A stretch of DNA of 43,145 nt, taken from the NCBI GenBank assembly GCA_032164295.1, contig JAJHTX010000015.1, positions 1 through 43,145 of the forward strand, given 5' to 3'. This document shows positions 40,631-43,145 of the stretch, one piece after another. Within the stretch, counting starts at the first letter, position 1. Every line of letters starts with the position of its first letter. The notes beneath the pieces were generated by a model, which had not been told where the DNA came from, searched no databases, and saw only the letters and a program-made list of their open reading frames with translations. The DNA comes from Inonotus obliquus (Eukaryota > Basidiomycota > Agaricomycetes > Hymenochaetales > Hymenochaetaceae). A program made the translations under genes and the position numbers.

Positions 40631-42796
40631 CTCCGTAGGAAGTAAATTATCTCTCATTACAGAAGGATATAAAACATTGATGTCGTAACTATTAACTTTA
40701 GTTAAATCATCAGTTTCATTATTTTTAATTTTGTTTTTGATTTCATTAACATTAAATTAGTGTTACTTTCAGGAATGTATAAATCTACGTGACCCCCAAA
40801 ATAAGAATTCACTAAAACATTATAAATATCACCAGGGATCTTTGGAGTGATTTGATCATCTAAAGAATTGGTTCTGAAAACTCTCATAGATAAAGAGGAT
40901 AAGGTAGGTGATTTAATTAAATCAACTCTAAAGTTTTCAAATATAAAATCTCTAAAATTTATTAGGATTTGATGTAATATGACACAATATTTTAAACAAT
41001 AATTATTAGTTTCATTTTTCAGATACCAATTATTATTAAATTTTGATTTATATTGATTATATTCATTTAAATAAACTTTTTTACTATCAAAATATCTGTA
41101 TTCAGGTACTTTACCTGTATAATCTAAATTATTTAAATTAGGAAAATAATAAGGGTAAATACCTTTGGAGTTCTCTAAGCCAAATTTTTTCGACAAATCA
41201 TCCAAGCTTGATAATAATAATAAAAAAGAGTCTAATAAGGTTAAATTATAATTATTTCCATTAAAATTATATTTAATTTTAATACTTAAAAATTTACCGT
41301 CTTTATAAATAGGTTTCAATTCTATTCCTTTTTTATTTAATAAAAATTTAACTATGAAAATTAGATCAAATTGTGCACTATTATGTGCGTACCAATAAGA
41401 TCCATTGTTTTCTTCTGTTAACATTTCATCAAAAAAGTTACTTAAAAGATCCTCTTTATTTCAAGAAATCACTTAAATAAAATGATTTAGATTTTAAAGA
41501 ATCAAACATTGAAGCTGAAAGAAGATTAATAGAACCATCAAGATCGAAGTATGTTTCGAAGTCGAATGTACCAATTTTTACTTCTGTCTTATCCTCAGGA
41601 ATTAATATAGAAAGTACATTTGTTCTAGTATCAGTAGGTTTCCCTTCCTTATCCAAAACAAATGATTTAGGTAAATAATTATAATTAAAATAGAAATATA
41701 TTTTATTATTATTGAAATAAATTGTTTCTTTACTATCAATAAAATATCTAGAAAAATTATTTTGCACATTACTATTATCTTTATCAATAAAACTAAATAT
41801 TACACCTGTTTTTAAAAACAATTTAATATTTTTTTCACCAGGTTTAATATATTCAACTAAGAGGTAATCAATATTATTGTTAAATTTAATGTTATCAATT
41901 CTTAAATTATTAGATTCTAATCTATTAAAAGATTTACCCCAACTTTCATAATTAACATTCCACGGAATATCATAGTAATTAGGTACTTCACTTAATCTAA
42001 TTAGATCTTTTTTATTTCGTTGAATTCTATCATAGATAATTTTATTAGAGTCTGACCAAGTGATAATTATTTTATCACCTGAAACAGGTTTATATCCATT
42101 ATCATGTTCATTAAAATATTTAATTACATTGCTGATATATTCAATTTTATCTTTTTTATTATTTATATTAATAATAGTTTTGTAAAACATAGTTTTAACT
42201 TCGAATATTTCTTGGTAGCCAATTTTAACTAAAATAAAGATAAAATTAGATCTAAAGTTAGTATTATTAAAGAATCTAAATAAATATAATCTTAAATTAA
42301 ATTCATTTAGATTTTGCTTTAAAACAATCTCCTTTGAAATATAATTTTTAGAACTAGCTTTTGTGGAATATAATCTTTTACCTAATTGATTCATATAAGT
42401 TTTATTCTTAGAAGTTTTATTAATAGAAGGGATAATTTTATCTAATTTATTAGAAAATTTTAAATTATTTTTATATAATTTAAATCCTTGTTCATCACTT
42501 TCTAAGTAATAAACAATTATTTTTCTAATTTTAAAAGTTTCATTCGTTGCTTTTTTAAATAAACTGATTAATTTAATTTCATTAATAACAGAAAAAGTTT
42601 TTATACTTTCTTTATCTTTGATATTAACAATCATATATTCATTTAAGTTGTAGATTTCACCATTTTTCATGATGATTTCAACATGTGCTTCGATGAAATT
42701 AGAATAAAATATCACTCTACTAAATAATTTAACTAATCTTCTTCTAAAATTAGTTGAATCAATAGGTTTATTTAAATTTATTGTTACAGATTTCAT
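40630..42796 (-). pseudogene. dpo: Family-B DNA polymerase (dpo copy H), frameshifted and truncated
   Basis: From ATG at 42796 there are 446 codons: an N-terminal region with RLYST at residues 141-145 and Exo I FDFETY at 411-416. One extra A near 41455 breaks the frame; it resumes as NKEDLLSNFFDEM and continues with Exo II HNSAQFD, then YCLKYC, in which the Exo III Asp is lost. A one-base deletion near 40757 shifts it again; the third frame reads NEIKNKIK and motif A YDINVLYPSVM, then PTELIG, where it meets copy G. Motifs B and C are missing. Unlike A and D the start is MKSVTINLN, so it belongs to the second dpo group with F and G. Confidence 0.85.
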
Positions 42797-43145
42797 TTTG
42801 GTTTGTTTTATTTGGATTTTTCATTCTTGGTTTTAAAGCATTTGAGATTCTATAGACACCAATAAACTATAGAAATGCCGAAATATTTATAAGGTAAAAA
42901 CATTATACAATATTTCTATTGGAATAACTTTTCAGATTCGAACTAAAATTTATAATATTAAATAAATAATATTATACACATTACCAATTTATGCTAAAGT
43001 TATTTTAGGTACTCTATAAAAAGTAAAATTATTATTACCTTTTTATAATACCTACACTTTTAAATTTATTTGTATTAATTTTGAATCTAAACACATTGGC
43101 TTTTTAAAAGAGATAAGTAATAAAATATTATAAAATAAATAATAA
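42797..43145. other. Upstream region of copy H to window end
   Basis: No gene seen. AT-rich, with an AACTATAG/CTATAG pair near 42851-42873. Presumably the leader of dpo copy H. Confidence 0.4.

Noticed and set aside
4555..42796. All lesions being sequencing errors
   Set aside because: nad4, both LAGLIDADG genes and several long ORFs are intact, and many lesions are nonsense substitutions or large deletions; individual homopolymer shifts (5043-5051, 22275-22281) could still be errors.

Overview
This window is part of a large, AT-rich fungal mitochondrial genome, most likely from a basidiomycete of the Agaricomycetes. The evidence is an intact nad4, a mitochondrial large-subunit rRNA gene (rnl) with two LAGLIDADG-bearing group I introns, mitochondrial tRNAs (I, K, C, H), at least one TGA that fits tryptophan, and a strong NAD2 N-terminus. 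These standard genes are all on the minus strand. Only about a quarter of the window is ordinary mitochondrial gene content. The rest is accessory DNA resembling integrated linear mitochondrial plasmids: family-B DNA polymerase (dpo) genes, many unfamiliar membrane-protein ORFs, tRNA-like sequences and dispersed short repeats. No plasmid-type RNA polymerase (rpo) gene was seen.

Layout. 1-2.1 kb (+): a Pro/Ser-rich ORF with stops and two ORFs ending in a shared 'NFNDYxF' domain. 2.7-3.8 kb (-): an ORF starting with about 75-80 residues of NAD2 and continuing as an unrelated membrane protein. 4.5-8.7 kb (+): a broken dpo, a tRNA-like sequence, a conserved leader element, a frameshifted two-helix protein gene and another tRNA-like sequence. 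9.2-11.4 kb (-): three broken membrane/dpo pieces. 12.0-18.5 kb (-): trnI and rnl with two introns. 18.5-19.7 kb: repeat-rich spacer. 19.7-21.3 kb (-): an intact ORF with a dpo N-terminus and a membrane C-terminus. 21.7-27.6 kb (+): five accessory ORFs, one with a frameshift and one with two in-frame stops. 27.6-28.7 kb: a structured repeat, three tRNA-like sequences and a remnant. 28.9-30.3 kb (-): a large membrane ORF. 31.4-34.2 kb (-): a broken membrane ORF fused to a copied nad4 leader and start, then the real nad4. 34.6-37.4 kb (+): a dpo with a complete polymerase domain but a deleted proofreading domain, a two-helix protein and two tRNA-like sequences. 38.0-38.6 kb (-): trnK, trnC, trnH. 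38.9-42.8 kb: two truncated dpo genes joined tail to tail.

How the parts relate. At least seven dpo copies or fragments belong to two sequence groups: MKRHDI-type (A 4555, B 6973, C 10152, D 21320) and a second group (F 34593, G 38898, H 42796). None is full length and intact. A dpo followed by a small two-helix protein and then a tRNA-like sequence occurs twice, which suggests a cassette. tRNA-like sequences lie only on the + strand and mostly just after accessory ORFs, so they may mark mRNA 3' ends. Three accessory membrane proteins carry borrowed N-termini (NAD2, NAD4, dpo), and the NAD4 case includes the 5' leader; this points to modular capture of expression signals. Several unrelated ORFs share an internal R-x-Y-S motif resembling a mitochondrial presequence cleavage site.
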